A stretch of DNA of 42,997 bases, taken from Verrucomicrobiota bacterium. Its GTDB lineage: Bacteria > Verrucomicrobiota > Kiritimatiellia > Kiritimatiellales > Pontiellaceae. The stretch spans positions 1 to 42,997 of the forward strand of contig JAJRRI010000074.1 of assembly GCA_024279685.1 (NCBI GenBank), written 5' to 3'. A program made the position numbers and the translations under genes. The notes under the pieces were generated by a model. That model ran no database searches and was not told the origin of the DNA. It saw nothing but the letters and a program-made list of their open reading frames with translations. Shown here piece by piece: positions 7,830 to 15,657 of the stretch (positions within the stretch are counted from its first letter, which is position 1; each line of letters begins with the position of its first letter).

Positions 7830-8249
7830 ATGAAAAAGCAAGCGGGCTGATGCGGTTGTGGGAAGATTGAATATACGATCGAAGGCGAGCCGATCAATAC
7901 GGCCTTTTGCTATTGCAATGAATGTCAAAAACACACCGGCTCTGATAAATGGTTCGGTCTTTGGATCCCCGTGGATCGATTTGAATTCACCCAAGGTAAC
8001 CCGGTTACTTTTACTCGAAAGGGCGACTCGGGTCACGATATGAACCATCAGTTTTGTGGGGATTGCGGCTGCACGTTGGCGATCGAAGTCACGTTTGGAA
8101 ACTTTTATTCTGTGGCTGCTTCCACGCTAATGGAAGGGTCATTTTCCCCCAACATGGCGATCTACACGGGGTCGGCTCCCGACTGGGCCGTATTCCCTGA
8201 CGGAGTTCCTCGGTTTGATGTGCTACCACCTGAAATAACTACGGAATGA
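7830..8249 (+). pseudogene. GFA-family (CENP-V/Gfa) zinc protein with an in-frame TGA at codon 7
   Basis: From the ATG at 7830 (good AGGAG at 7818-7822) the frame reads MKKQAG, stop TGA at 7848-7850, then CGCGKIEYTIEGEP, FCYCNECQKHTGS, and the second zinc motif FCGDCGCTLAIEV. This is a GFA-fold protein of about 139 codons, whose relatives are glutathione-dependent formaldehyde-activating or similar zinc proteins. The TGA stands where the family usually has Gly or Ser in the GGCxCG motif, which fits a one-base change from GGA. Translation from downstream ATGs would lose the first zinc cysteines. I see no convincing reason for selenocysteine. The adjoining fragment is also decayed. Confidence 0.7.
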
Positions 8250-8279
8250 TACCGCTCTGGCGCAGTTTGGCTTTATCCA

Positions 8280-8474
8280 AGCAAGGCTTGGATTCGCCGA
8301 CTTCAATCAGTGCCCACTCCTCGATGCGAGCGTGATGACTGCGATGAAAGAAGAAAAGCAACTGGCGTAATTATTTCTTTCTATTTCAGAGATCCAGACG
8401 GTATCTTAATCGAAGTGGTGAATCTGACTCCCGCGCATTTCGTTCCCGAAGGTTGCGTTGAGAGGTTGGATTGA
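8280..8474 (+). pseudogene. Remnant of a glyoxalase/VOC-fold gene
   Basis: Only the C-terminal end is recognisable: the frame ending at the TGA at 8472 reads IISFYFRDPDGILIEVVNLTP, which matches the last strand of glyoxalase/bleomycin-resistance (VOC) proteins with the metal-binding glutamate. Upstream the reading is not protein-like and no start or intact N-terminal half is present. It follows the broken GFA gene directly. Confidence 0.6.
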
Positions 8475-8517
8475 AACATGACTTCCCTATCTAACAGATG
8501 AAAACGGAGATTCTAAA

Positions 8518-9726
8518 ATGAAAGTGATACTCGCCTATTCCGGTGGACTTGATACCACCGTGCTACTCACCTGGTTGCAGGAAAAATATGACGCCGAAGT
8601 GATCTGCTATTGCGCCAATGTCGGGCAAGAAGAGGAGCTGGACGGCCTCGAAGAAAAAGCGCTTAAACACGGTGCGGTGAAGTGTTATGTGGACGATGTG
8701 CAGGACGAATTTGCTGCCGACTATATTTTCCCGATCATGCAGGCTAACGCAATTTACGAAGGGACGTACTTGCTCGGCACTTCGATTGCCCGCCCGCTGA
8801 TTGCTAAGCGTATGATTGATATCGCCATTGCAGAAGGCGCGGAAGCGATCTGCCACGGCGCCACCGGCAAGGGCAACGATCAGGTTCGCTTCGAGCTGAC
8901 GGCGTATGCACTCAAGCCCGATGTAAAAGTTATTGCCCCTTGGCGCATGCCGGATGAGTTTGCCTTTGAAGGTCGGCCCGACATGATTAAATATTTGGAA
9001 GAGCGGGGCATTCCCACCTCCGTCTCCGCCGCGAAGCCTTACAGCATGGATCGTAATATGTTGCACATCAGCTTCGAAGGTGGGATTCTGGAAGATCCGT
9101 GGAATGAGCCGGATGAAGCCATGTGGTGCATGACCAAGCCGCTCAGCCAAGCTGCCGACGAACCTGAAACGATCGAGGTCCGTTTTGAGAAGGGGATTCC
9201 CGTGGCCGTGAATGGCGAAAAACTCAGCCCGGCCACCCTGCTTAAAAAGCTCAATGCGTTGGGTTGCGAGCATGCGGTGGGTCGCATCGATATTGTTGAA
9301 AATCGCTTCACAGGAATGAAAGATCGCGGGGTATATGAAACGCCCGGCGGAACGATCCTTCATCACGCTCACCGCGCGCTCGAATCGATTACGATGGATC
9401 GCGAAGTGATGCATCTACGCGACTCGCTCATTCCTAAATATGCGGAGCTCGTCTACAATGGATTTTGGTTTGCGCCCGAGCGTGAAATGCTTCAGGCCGC
9501 GATTTTACAGAGTCAAGAAACGGCCTCCGGCGATGTTCGCCTGAAGCTCTACAAAGGCGGGGTGCATGTGTGTGGCCGTCGCTCACCTTACTCGCTCTAT
9601 AGCCCCGAGTTGGTTAGCTTCGATGAAGCGGGCGGGTATGATCAGTCCGACGCGACCGGTTTTATTAAGCTTAACGCTCTGCGCCTGCGAGTCGGCGCTA
9701 CGATGAAAGCTCAAAATAAGGCCTAA
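8518..9726 (+). CDS. argG: Argininosuccinate synthase
   Basis: ArgG joins citrulline and aspartate using ATP, the penultimate step of arginine synthesis. The 402 residues match the type I enzyme: the N-type ATP pyrophosphatase P-loop [16 protein letters not shown] at residues 4-19, [14 protein letters not shown], the [13 protein letters not shown] loop near 120, then APWR and [15 protein letters not shown] in the multimerisation domain. The ribosome site is GGAG at 8503-8506. argH and argF are not in the window. A family II repeat follows it. Confidence 0.97.
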   Translation: MKVILAYSGGLDTTVLLTWLQEKYDAEVICYCANVGQEEELDGLEEKALKHGAVKCYVDDVQDEFAADYIFPIMQANAIYEGTYLLGTSIARPLIAKRMIDIAIAEGAEAICHGATGKGNDQVRFELTAYALKPDVKVIAPWRMPDEFAFEGRPDMIKYLEERGIPTSVSAAKPYSMDRNMLHISFEGGILEDPWNEPDEAMWCMTKPLSQAADEPETIEVRFEKGIPVAVNGEKLSPATLLKKLNALGCEHAVGRIDIVENRFTGMKDRGVYETPGGTILHHAHRALESITMDREVMHLRDSLIPKYAELVYNGFWFAPEREMLQAAILQSQETASGDVRLKLYKGGVHVCGRRSPYSLYSPELVSFDEAGGYDQSDATGFIKLNALRLRVGATMKAQNKA

Positions 9727-9744
9727 TGTTAAGAGCATTCGAAT

Positions 9745-9896
9745 CCGGTAGGGACGGCTCTCCGAGCGGTCCGCCCGCTCGAACGGCATTCCAGTAAAGC
9801 TCGGATAGCGTGGCTTGTCCACCGAGGGCGCGCTCGCCACGTGAGCCGAGTTGGCCTCGGCAACGTGGCCTCACTCGGGCGATCGAGCTCTACCTT
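9745..9896. repeat. Family II dispersed repeat, copy A
   Basis: About 150 bp starting CCGGTAGGGACGGCTC and containing CACGTGAGCCGAGTTGGCC / TCGGCAACGTGGCCTCACT, a block of over 40 bp nearly identical to one in 40661-40815. It is rich in short inverted repeats (GCCGAG...CTCGGC). It fills the gap between argG and the convergent mscS gene and runs right up to the mscS stop codon. Confidence 0.8.
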
Positions 9897-10850
9897 TTAT
9901 TTTTCGGAGGGGCTGGGTGATGAGGGTTGTGGTCCACCGGCATTGGGTTTTCCCTCGACGGAATTATTATAAAATCGCTGGGTGGGGTAGGCGAGGTCGA
10001 TGTTCGTGGTGGCGGCAAAGGCGGTGAGAATATCCTTCCAAATCTGGCTTTCGGAGCTGCGTCGTTTCCGAGGATCGCAGAGATAGCGGATGGTGAGGGT
10101 GACGCCGTGGTCGGCGACGGAGGTCCAGACGATGGGTGTGAGGTGGCGGAAGTAGATCAGGAATTTACGGGCGGCTTTTCGGACTTCTTTTTCGGCCTGT
10201 TTGTTGTGGATGGCGGAGTGCTGCTCCGCGATTTTATTGAGCAATTGTTCCGCATCTTCCCAGTTGCTTTCAAAGGTGATGGTGATGGGGATTTCGTTCC
10301 AGATAAAGTTAAACCCTTGTGCGTAGTTGGCTACGGCGCGGGTGAAGACCAGACCGTTTGGAATGTGGATGATCCGTCCGGTGCTTTGGTCGGCATCGAC
10401 CCAGTTTCCGATTTCTAATAGGGTAAATGCGAAGGGTCGCAAGTCGATGACATCGCCGGCATGGTCGCCGATTTGGATACGGTCGCCCATGACAAAGGGT
10501 TGTCGTCCGGCAATAAAAAGCCACGCAGCGAGGTTGGTCAATGGATCTTTGAGCGCAATGGCCAGACCAGCCGAGACTAGTCCCAAATAGGCGCCGATCC
10601 CTGTTTTTTCTTCGATCCAAATGGCGAGTAGAACAATCGCGCTGAGGGTGATTATGGTGTAGGTATAGCTTTTGCGCGCCAGATACCGTTTCGCGGGGTC
10701 TTCAATCCGTTGTTCCGTAATTTTTGAAAGGATCCGGAGAAGGGCTGCGGTGGCCAAAATAGTCAGTAGCGAAAGTATGGTGTTGAAATGCAGGGGCGAG
10801 CCTAACTCTAGGTTCTTAAGCCAATCAATGAGTTGATGCCAATATTCCAT
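9897..10850 (-). CDS. Small-conductance mechanosensitive channel (MscS family)
   Basis: A 317-residue inner-membrane protein with three membrane segments (about residues 20-40, 62-80, 85-105), then the MscS pore and beta-domain signature: GLVSAGLAIALKDPLTNLAAWLFIAGRQPFVMGDRIQIGDHAGDV and IHIPNGLVFTRAVANY. Channels of this family open under hypo-osmotic stress. The C-terminal domain ends in a Pro/Ser-rich tail PSSPSPSEK. AAGGAG stands 10 bp before the ATG. The stop codon abuts the family II repeat, so the tail may have been reshaped by it. The gene is divergent from lysA. Confidence 0.88.
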   Translation of the reverse strand: MEYWHQLIDWLKNLELGSPLHFNTILSLLTILATAALLRILSKITEQRIEDPAKRYLARKSYTYTIITLSAIVLLAIWIEEKTGIGAYLGLVSAGLAIALKDPLTNLAAWLFIAGRQPFVMGDRIQIGDHAGDVIDLRPFAFTLLEIGNWVDADQSTGRIIHIPNGLVFTRAVANYAQGFNFIWNEIPITITFESNWEDAEQLLNKIAEQHSAIHNKQAEKEVRKAARKFLIYFRHLTPIVWTSVADHGVTLTIRYLCDPRKRRSSESQIWKDILTAFAATTNIDLAYPTQRFYNNSVEGKPNAGGPQPSSPSPSEK

Positions 10851-10979
10851 GGTGAGGGCTCCTTTTAAACCAATATGCCACGCTAGAAATAATTTAGCAC
10901 GAAACGTTTCCTTTGCAAGGGCTGGCTCCTTTCCTTTGCTTTTTACCTACAAGTAGACTGCAAATTATCGGTTCAACCG

Positions 10980-11007
10980 TTGGAAATACAAGGGGGTTGT
11001 GTATAGT
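10980..11007 (+). promoter_or_regulatory. Putative promoter of lysA
   Basis: TTGGAA (10980-10985) and TATAGT (11002-11007), 16 bp apart, place a start about 20 bp before the lysA ATG. No riboswitch-sized leader would be transcribed from here. Confidence 0.4.
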
Positions 11008-11033
11008 CGCGCGCATTGATTTTAGGAGTGGCT

Positions 11034-12299
11034 ATGTCTGATAAAACTTTTCCATTGAACAAAGAGCAATTGAAAGCGCTGACCGAGCGTTTCCCGACGC
11101 CGTTCCATATCTATGACGAAAAGGGGATTCGTGAGAATGCCCGGCAGTTGAGGGCGGCATTTTCGTGGAATGCGGGCTTTAAGGAATATTTTGCGGTGAA
11201 GGCCGCTCCGAATCCATACCTGATGAAGATTCTCAAGGCCGAGGGGTTTGGGTCGGATTGCTCGTCGTATCCGGAGCTGTTGCTTTCGGAGAGCGTCGGT
11301 GTGGTGGGTGAGAATATTATCTTCACTTCGAACGACACGCCCGCTTACGAATATAAAAAGGCCAAAGAACTCGGTGCGATCATCAATCTCGATGATCTCT
11401 CGCACATCCAATATCTGGAAGACGAAGTTGGTCTTCCGGAACTGATTTGCTGTCGCTATAACCCCGGGCCACTCAAGGGCGGCAATGCTATTATTGGGCA
11501 CCCGGAGGAGGCGAAGTATGGCTTTACCCGCGCGCAATTATTCGAGGGTTATCGCCTATTGCGCGATAAGGGTGTGAAGCGTTTTGGCCTGCATACGATG
11601 GTGGCGTCGAATGAATTAGACGGGGCCTATTTTGTGGAAACGGCGCAGTTGTTATTTGAACTCGTGGGGGAACTCTCTGCCGAACTGGGTATTGAATTTG
11701 AATTTGTGAACATTGGCGGCGGGATTGGTATTCCGTATAAACCGGAAGAACAGGCCGTTGATCTTGAGGCGGTAGGCGAAGGCATCCGCAAGCTCTACGA
11801 AAAGTGGATTGTGGACAAAGGACTGAAGCCGCTCGACCTGCGTATGGAATGCGGGCGGATGGTAACGGGGCCGTATGGCTATCTCGTCAGCCGTGTATTG
11901 CACAAGAAGAATACCTACAAGCAGTTTGTTGGACTGGATTCCTGTATGGTGGACCTCATGCGGCCGGGAATGTATGGGGCCTATCACCACATTACCGTCG
12001 TTGGAAAAGAGGAAGCTCCGTGCGATTTTGTCTGCGATGTCACCGGTTCGCTCTGTGAAAACAACGACAAGTTTGCGATTGATCGGGCGATCCCTCAGGT
12101 AGATATTGGCGATTGGGTCGTCATTCATGATGCGGGTGCGCATGGCCATTCCATGGGCTTTAACTACAACGCCAAGCTACGATCGGCGGAACTGTTGCTC
12201 CGCGAAAATGGCGAGGTCATTAAAATTCGCCGCGCGGAAACCGTGGAAGACCATTTTGCGACATTGGATTTTGAAGGGTTAAGAGGGTTTCAGGCATAA
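11034..12299 (+). CDS. lysA: Diaminopimelate decarboxylase (lysA-like PLP decarboxylase)
   Basis: A fold-III PLP enzyme that decarboxylates meso-diaminopimelate to lysine. In 421 residues it has the Schiff-base lysine Lys56 in YFAVKAAPNP, the glycine-rich phosphate site VNIGGGIGIPY, ECGRMVTGPYGY, a CDVTGSLCENND motif with the catalytic cysteine from the partner subunit, and DAGAHGHSMGFNYN near the end. The sequence is of the divergent subgroup in which GAHGHSMGFNYN replaces the usual GAYGxxMxSxYN, so a related amino-acid decarboxylase is a lesser alternative. The start at 11034 has TTAGGAG upstream; an earlier in-frame start at 11016 lacks one. dapA and dapB downstream support the assignment. 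Confidence 0.88.
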   Translation: MSDKTFPLNKEQLKALTERFPTPFHIYDEKGIRENARQLRAAFSWNAGFKEYFAVKAAPNPYLMKILKAEGFGSDCSSYPELLLSESVGVVGENIIFTSNDTPAYEYKKAKELGAIINLDDLSHIQYLEDEVGLPELICCRYNPGPLKGGNAIIGHPEEAKYGFTRAQLFEGYRLLRDKGVKRFGLHTMVASNELDGAYFVETAQLLFELVGELSAELGIEFEFVNIGGGIGIPYKPEEQAVDLEAVGEGIRKLYEKWIVDKGLKPLDLRMECGRMVTGPYGYLVSRVLHKKNTYKQFVGLDSCMVDLMRPGMYGAYHHITVVGKEEAPCDFVCDVTGSLCENNDKFAIDRAIPQVDIGDWVVIHDAGAHGHSMGFNYNAKLRSAELLLRENGEVIKIRRAETVEDHFATLDFEGLRGFQA

Positions 12300-12601
12300 G
12301 GCCACTAGGCGCTAGGGAATAGCATGAGCGTGCAGATAGGATGATGTAAGGGATACGTATAAGGTATGTATCGAAATTGAAAAAATGCTTATAACGTTAA
12401 TCATGAAGTTGCGAGTGAAGATTAAAAAATAGCACTTGTGCTTAATAGCCGATTGCCTTCTTCCCTCAAGATACGCTTGAACTTTGCGCAGAAATCTAAA
12501 AGATGCTCATTACGTTGCCTTCAAAGTTTCACACCAAGACAGCAGACTAGTCCACTAGTGCCCATGGCCTAGTGCCTATTGCCTTTAAATAATCGGAGAT
12601 T
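12300..12601. other. 300-bp gap between lysA and dapA bounded by related CTAG-rich ends
   Basis: No coding frame is supported. The left end GGCCACTAGGCGCTAGGGA and, inverted, the right end GGCAATAGGCACTAGGCCA (near 12564-12583) match at roughly 13 of 19 positions, as if the gap held a small decayed inverted-repeat element. I looked for a lysine riboswitch and did not find its conserved core. Confidence 0.35.
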
Positions 12602-12607
12602 ATGATC

Positions 12608-13477
12608 ATGTATTTTACAGGAGTATACACCGCATTGGTGACGCCATTTAGACCGAATGGAGATATTGATTTTGAGAAGTTGGAAGAGCTGGTTGAATTT
12701 AATATTGCAGGTGGAGTCGCGGGTCTTGTGCCGGTCGGAACGACGGGCGAATCACCGACTCTGGATGCCGATGAGCATCTGAAGGTGATTGAAACCGTGG
12801 CCATGACGGTAGCGGGACGTTGCAAAATTATCGCGGGTACTGGGGCAAACTCAACCGCGGAGGCGGTCGATCTGACGGCGGCGGCAAAAGAATATAAAGT
12901 CGATGGCACCCTGCAAGTGACCCCCTACTACAACAAGCCGAATAACTCGGGCTTGATACAGCACTTTTCTGCGGTGGCTGATTTAGGGGTTCCGGTCGTA
13001 CTCTATAATGTACCGGGACGCGCCGCCTGCGAAATCCCGTTGGAGGTCGTCGCTGAACTGTCGCAACATGAACACATTGTTTCCGTGAAGGAAGCGGCGG
13101 GGTCCGTTCAGCGCGTCACAGACATTAAGAAGCTTTGCGATATTGAGGTACTTTCGGGCGACGATTCGCTCGCCTTACCCATGATTAAGGAAGGCGCATT
13201 AGGTGTTATTTCCGTTGCTTCGAATCTTATCCCCGCTGAAGTGGTGGCTCTAACCCAAGCCGCACTGGACGGGAATAGTGCTTTGGCTGAAGAGCTAGAT
13301 CAAAAATACGCCCAACTTTTCGCTGATCTATTTATTGATACCAATCCGATTCCCATCAAAGCCGCGATGGCGATGAAAGGGATGCTCGAAGAAACCTATC
13401 GCCTGCCGATGTGTTCGATGACGGCGGATAAAAAAGTTATTTTACGCGCCTCATTGGAAGCCGTTGGCGTGTTGTAA
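12608..13477 (+). CDS. dapA: 4-hydroxy-tetrahydrodipicolinate synthase
   Basis: DapA condenses pyruvate with aspartate semialdehyde, the first committed step to diaminopimelate and lysine. It is a TIM-barrel protein with Lys161 (VSVKEAAGS) as the Schiff-base residue, Tyr133 and Arg138 (LYNVPGRAA) and Thr45/Thr46 (GTTGES); from the ATG at 12608 these numbers coincide with the E. coli enzyme. That and the 9-bp spacing from GGAG favour 12608 over the ATG at 12602. 289 residues. A palindromic repeat separates it from dapB. Confidence 0.95.
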   Translation: MYFTGVYTALVTPFRPNGDIDFEKLEELVEFNIAGGVAGLVPVGTTGESPTLDADEHLKVIETVAMTVAGRCKIIAGTGANSTAEAVDLTAAAKEYKVDGTLQVTPYYNKPNNSGLIQHFSAVADLGVPVVLYNVPGRAACEIPLEVVAELSQHEHIVSVKEAAGSVQRVTDIKKLCDIEVLSGDDSLALPMIKEGALGVISVASNLIPAEVVALTQAALDGNSALAEELDQKYAQLFADLFIDTNPIPIKAAMAMKGMLEETYRLPMCSMTADKKVILRASLEAVGVL

Positions 13478-13478
13478 T

Positions 13479-13566
13479 GTAGACGGAGCTTCTAGCTCCG
13501 TTGCGAAAGAAAGGCCGCATACGCAGTGAACGCTGCATGTGCAACGGAGCGAGACGTTCCGTCTAC
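13479..13566. repeat. Family I palindromic element between dapA and dapB
   Basis: An 88-bp element whose ends GTAGACGGAGCTTCTAGCTC and, inverted, GTAGACGGAACGTCTCGCTC form long imperfect arms, followed inward by CGTTGC / GCAACG. It begins one base after the dapA stop codon. In the transcript it would fold into a large hairpin between the two genes and could lower dapB expression or protect an mRNA end. Confidence 0.8.
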
Positions 13567-13582
13567 GTTGGAGAGAAAAATC

Positions 13583-14395
13583 ATGAGTATTAAAGTTGTA
13601 GTTCTCGGAGCCGGCGGGCGCATGGGCAAGGCCCTGATTCGATGCATCATGGAAGAAAAAGTGCCGGGCTTGATGCTCCATGGAGCGGTCGATCTTTGGG
13701 ATGTTCCTGAGCTTGGAAAAGATGCGGGGCTGACGGCGGGTACAAAAGAATCCGGCGTGAATTTGATCAATAATCTCGAAGAGGTCGGGCCGTCCGCCGA
13801 TGTGATCGTTGATTTTTCATCGCACTTTGGAACGGCTGGAAATGCGCCGCGTATTGCGGAGTGGGGCACCGCTTGGGTGATTGGAACCACCGGCCTAAAT
13901 GAAGAAGAGCTGGGGGCCATTGATGCGGCCGCAGAAAAAACGGCGGTGGTCCTTTCAGGAAATATGAGCCTCGGCGTGAATCTGTTGTGCAATTTAATTG
14001 AGGCCGGAGCACGCGCGCTTAAGGGCAAGGGCTATGATATTGAAGTGATCGAACGCCACCATAATATGAAAAAGGATTCGCCGAGCGGAACGGCTCTCAT
14101 GCTCGGCCGCGCGGCGGCCGATGGCTATGGCTGGAATTTAGACGACGTGCAGGTGGATGGCCGTACCGGCCTCCCTGGCGAACGCCCTGAAAAGGAGATT
14201 GCCTTCCACGCCATTCGTGGTGGCGATATTGTGGGCGACCACACCGTTATGCTTGCGGGCATGGGCGAGCTGCTCGAATTGTCGCACCGCGCCACCAGCC
14301 GCGATGTCTTCGCGATCGGCGCCTTACAGGCCGCCGCATGGGTGGCCAGAAAAGATGCAAAGCGCTACAGCATGAAGGATGTGCTCGGGCTTTAA
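13583..14395 (+). CDS. dapB: 4-hydroxy-tetrahydrodipicolinate reductase
   Basis: DapB reduces the DapA product with NAD(P)H. The 270 residues show the nucleotide-binding GAGGRMGKAL at the N-terminus, IVDFSSHFGT, TTGLNEEE, the catalytic histidine stretch VIERHHNMKKDSPSGTAL and the C-terminal FHAIRGGDIVGDHTVML. The frame is open from 13526, but the ATG at 13583 has GGAGAG 8 bp upstream and gives the family N-terminus; the earlier part is the repeat element. No terminator is evident; the rearranged subtilase block follows. Confidence 0.95.
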   Translation: MSIKVVVLGAGGRMGKALIRCIMEEKVPGLMLHGAVDLWDVPELGKDAGLTAGTKESGVNLINNLEEVGPSADVIVDFSSHFGTAGNAPRIAEWGTAWVIGTTGLNEEELGAIDAAAEKTAVVLSGNMSLGVNLLCNLIEAGARALKGKGYDIEVIERHHNMKKDSPSGTALMLGRAAADGYGWNLDDVQVDGRTGLPGERPEKEIAFHAIRGGDIVGDHTVMLAGMGELLELSHRATSRDVFAIGALQAAAWVARKDAKRYSMKDVLGL

Positions 14396-14490
14396 TCAAC
14401 ATCTCGCGCACGACGGGAACCACTATTTGGATGGGATCGTCCGCTATTCTCGTTGGAACGCCTGGTAAATCGCTCCAGTCAATCGTTTCG

Positions 14491-14506
14491 CCGATGGATA
14501 ATCCGC
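14491..14506. repeat. 16-bp direct repeat flanking the duplicated segment (left copy)
   Basis: CCGATGGATAATCCGC occurs here and again at 14960-14975, exactly bounding the 450-bp copy of the subtilase C-terminus. The parental gene has only the inner part (CTAATCCGC) at the matching place. It looks like the footprint of the duplication. Confidence 0.7.
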
Positions 14507-14959
14507 CAAAAACGGGTATCCGTAGTGGAGCTCACAAAAATGGAATTCGTATTCCCCGCGCTCGTGAAGGTGCCGTTAGTTTGCCAATTATTGGAGGTTA
14601 AATCAGTAGTTGATTCCACCAACAAATAAGCTCCCGGATCACACGCCACGCTCAGTACAAAGGTGCCGTTGGTGGGGGTGTGCTCAAACTCCGCAATCAC
14701 CGGGCTGAGTGGCGTATCGCCCGAAGTCAGGATCGAAACCTGTTGGATTCCGGGAGTTTGTCCTCCGCTCACGCCACCGGCGTGGGTGATGCAAATCTTA
14801 TAATACCCCGGTGCAGGCGATGTAATCGACACTTGCTCCACATTATTGCGATCATCGTAGCCGGTGGTGGCCGGCGTATTGCGTACAGATTCCCGTTCTT
14901 GCTGGAGATCAGGATCGAGCACCCACGGAAGAAACGTTTGTGTGCCCGCTTCAATTTTT

Positions 14960-14975
14960 CCGATGGATAATCCGC
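14960..14975. repeat. 16-bp direct repeat flanking the duplicated segment (right copy)
   Basis: Second copy of CCGATGGATAATCCGC; see the left copy at 14491-14506. Confidence 0.7.
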
Positions 14976-14978
14976 AGA

Positions 14979-15657
14979 TCATAAGTTGTTTTCTATTTCA
15001 CGGAGGGAAGGTCGGCGGAAGGGCTGATTTTCCTCGATATTATGCCTGCGCCGTCGCGCCAGCCAGATCGCGCCACCGCCGAGCATCACCAATCCCACCG
15101 ACGAGGGTTCGGGAATCGCGCCGGCCACAATGCCAACACCGGGCGTGGTTTCATACGCCCAGCCACGGATTCGAAGTTGCGAACTACCCGATAATCCTTC
15201 TAAATCCAGCCAGCCGTAATGGATGCCATCCGATGATTCGAACTCCAATCCAACAAAGCCACGATTACTCAAAAATTCACCTGAAGTACCGGTTGATAGA
15301 ATCCTAATCAAGGTGCTGTAACTATTTGATCCGAACCATTCTAGGCTATTGTCATTATTTGAATCAATAAAATACCCCGTATTCAACGCAGCAACTCTTC
15401 CTCCGATATTCGGGGGGGGGGGCCGGGTGGATGAGATATTTGTTTTGAGCTTCAGGAGAGATCCCTGAGAAAATATTTAGGCTGGCTACTAAAGAGAAGT
15501 CAATCGTTCCATTGGAATCCACATCCAAATCAAAAAACTCTTCGCCTAACCAGACATCGCCCAATATGAAATTGGTTGAGCTGTAGATAATATCAGCAGA
15601 GGATGTGACCGCCCCCGCAAGGAGGGCGACACAAATTATGAAGCATCGAGAAATCAC
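14979..15657 (-). pseudogene. PEP-CTERM protein split by a frameshift at an 11-G tract
   Basis: Two frames join into one exported protein of about 225 residues. The first (GTG at 15657) has a signal peptide CFIICVALLAGAVTSSAD and the stretch FFDLDVDSNGTIDFSLV, then enters a run of proline codons and stops shortly after. The second continues NIGGRVAALNTGYFIDSNND and ends in the sorting tail IPEPSSVGLVMLGGGAIWLARRRR. Removing one base from the 11-base run at 15412-15422 restores the full frame. The tail would anchor the protein for processing by an exosortase/archaeosortase-type system, not seen here. The GTG overlaps the protease stop (TAGTG) with GGAG upstream. Slipped-strand switching or an assembly error are both possible. 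Confidence 0.75.
15412..15422. repeat. 11-base G homopolymer inside the PEP-CTERM gene
   Basis: Eleven consecutive G on the plus strand (C in the gene) within proline codons. The present length puts the gene out of frame; 10 or 13 would be in frame. This is the typical length range of slippage-prone tracts. Confidence 0.85.

Larger units (their letters stand above)
14432..14982 (-). pseudogene. Permuted duplicate of the subtilase C-terminal region
   Basis: The frame 14479-14982 (167 residues) repeats the last ~147 residues of the S8 protease at 15657-18146, from TQTFLPWVLDPDLQ to TDTRFWRI, with only three residue differences I can see (T/P, H/Q, S/N). A further 55 bp (14432-14486) matches 16175-16229, which in the full gene lies upstream of that segment; here it lies downstream, so the copy is permuted. 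It has no signal peptide or catalytic domain. Its ATG at 14982 overlaps the stop of the PEP-CTERM gene (ATGA), so low-level coupled translation is possible, but a functional product is unlikely. Confidence 0.8.

Noticed and set aside
7848-7850. Selenocysteine codon in the GFA-family gene
   Set aside because: The TGA falls on a position normally Gly or Ser, not Cys; no clear SECIS-like hairpin was seen. A one-base change from GGA is simpler. Kept only as a check.
12300-12601. Lysine riboswitch upstream of dapA
   Set aside because: I could not find the conserved core or the expected five-helix junction.
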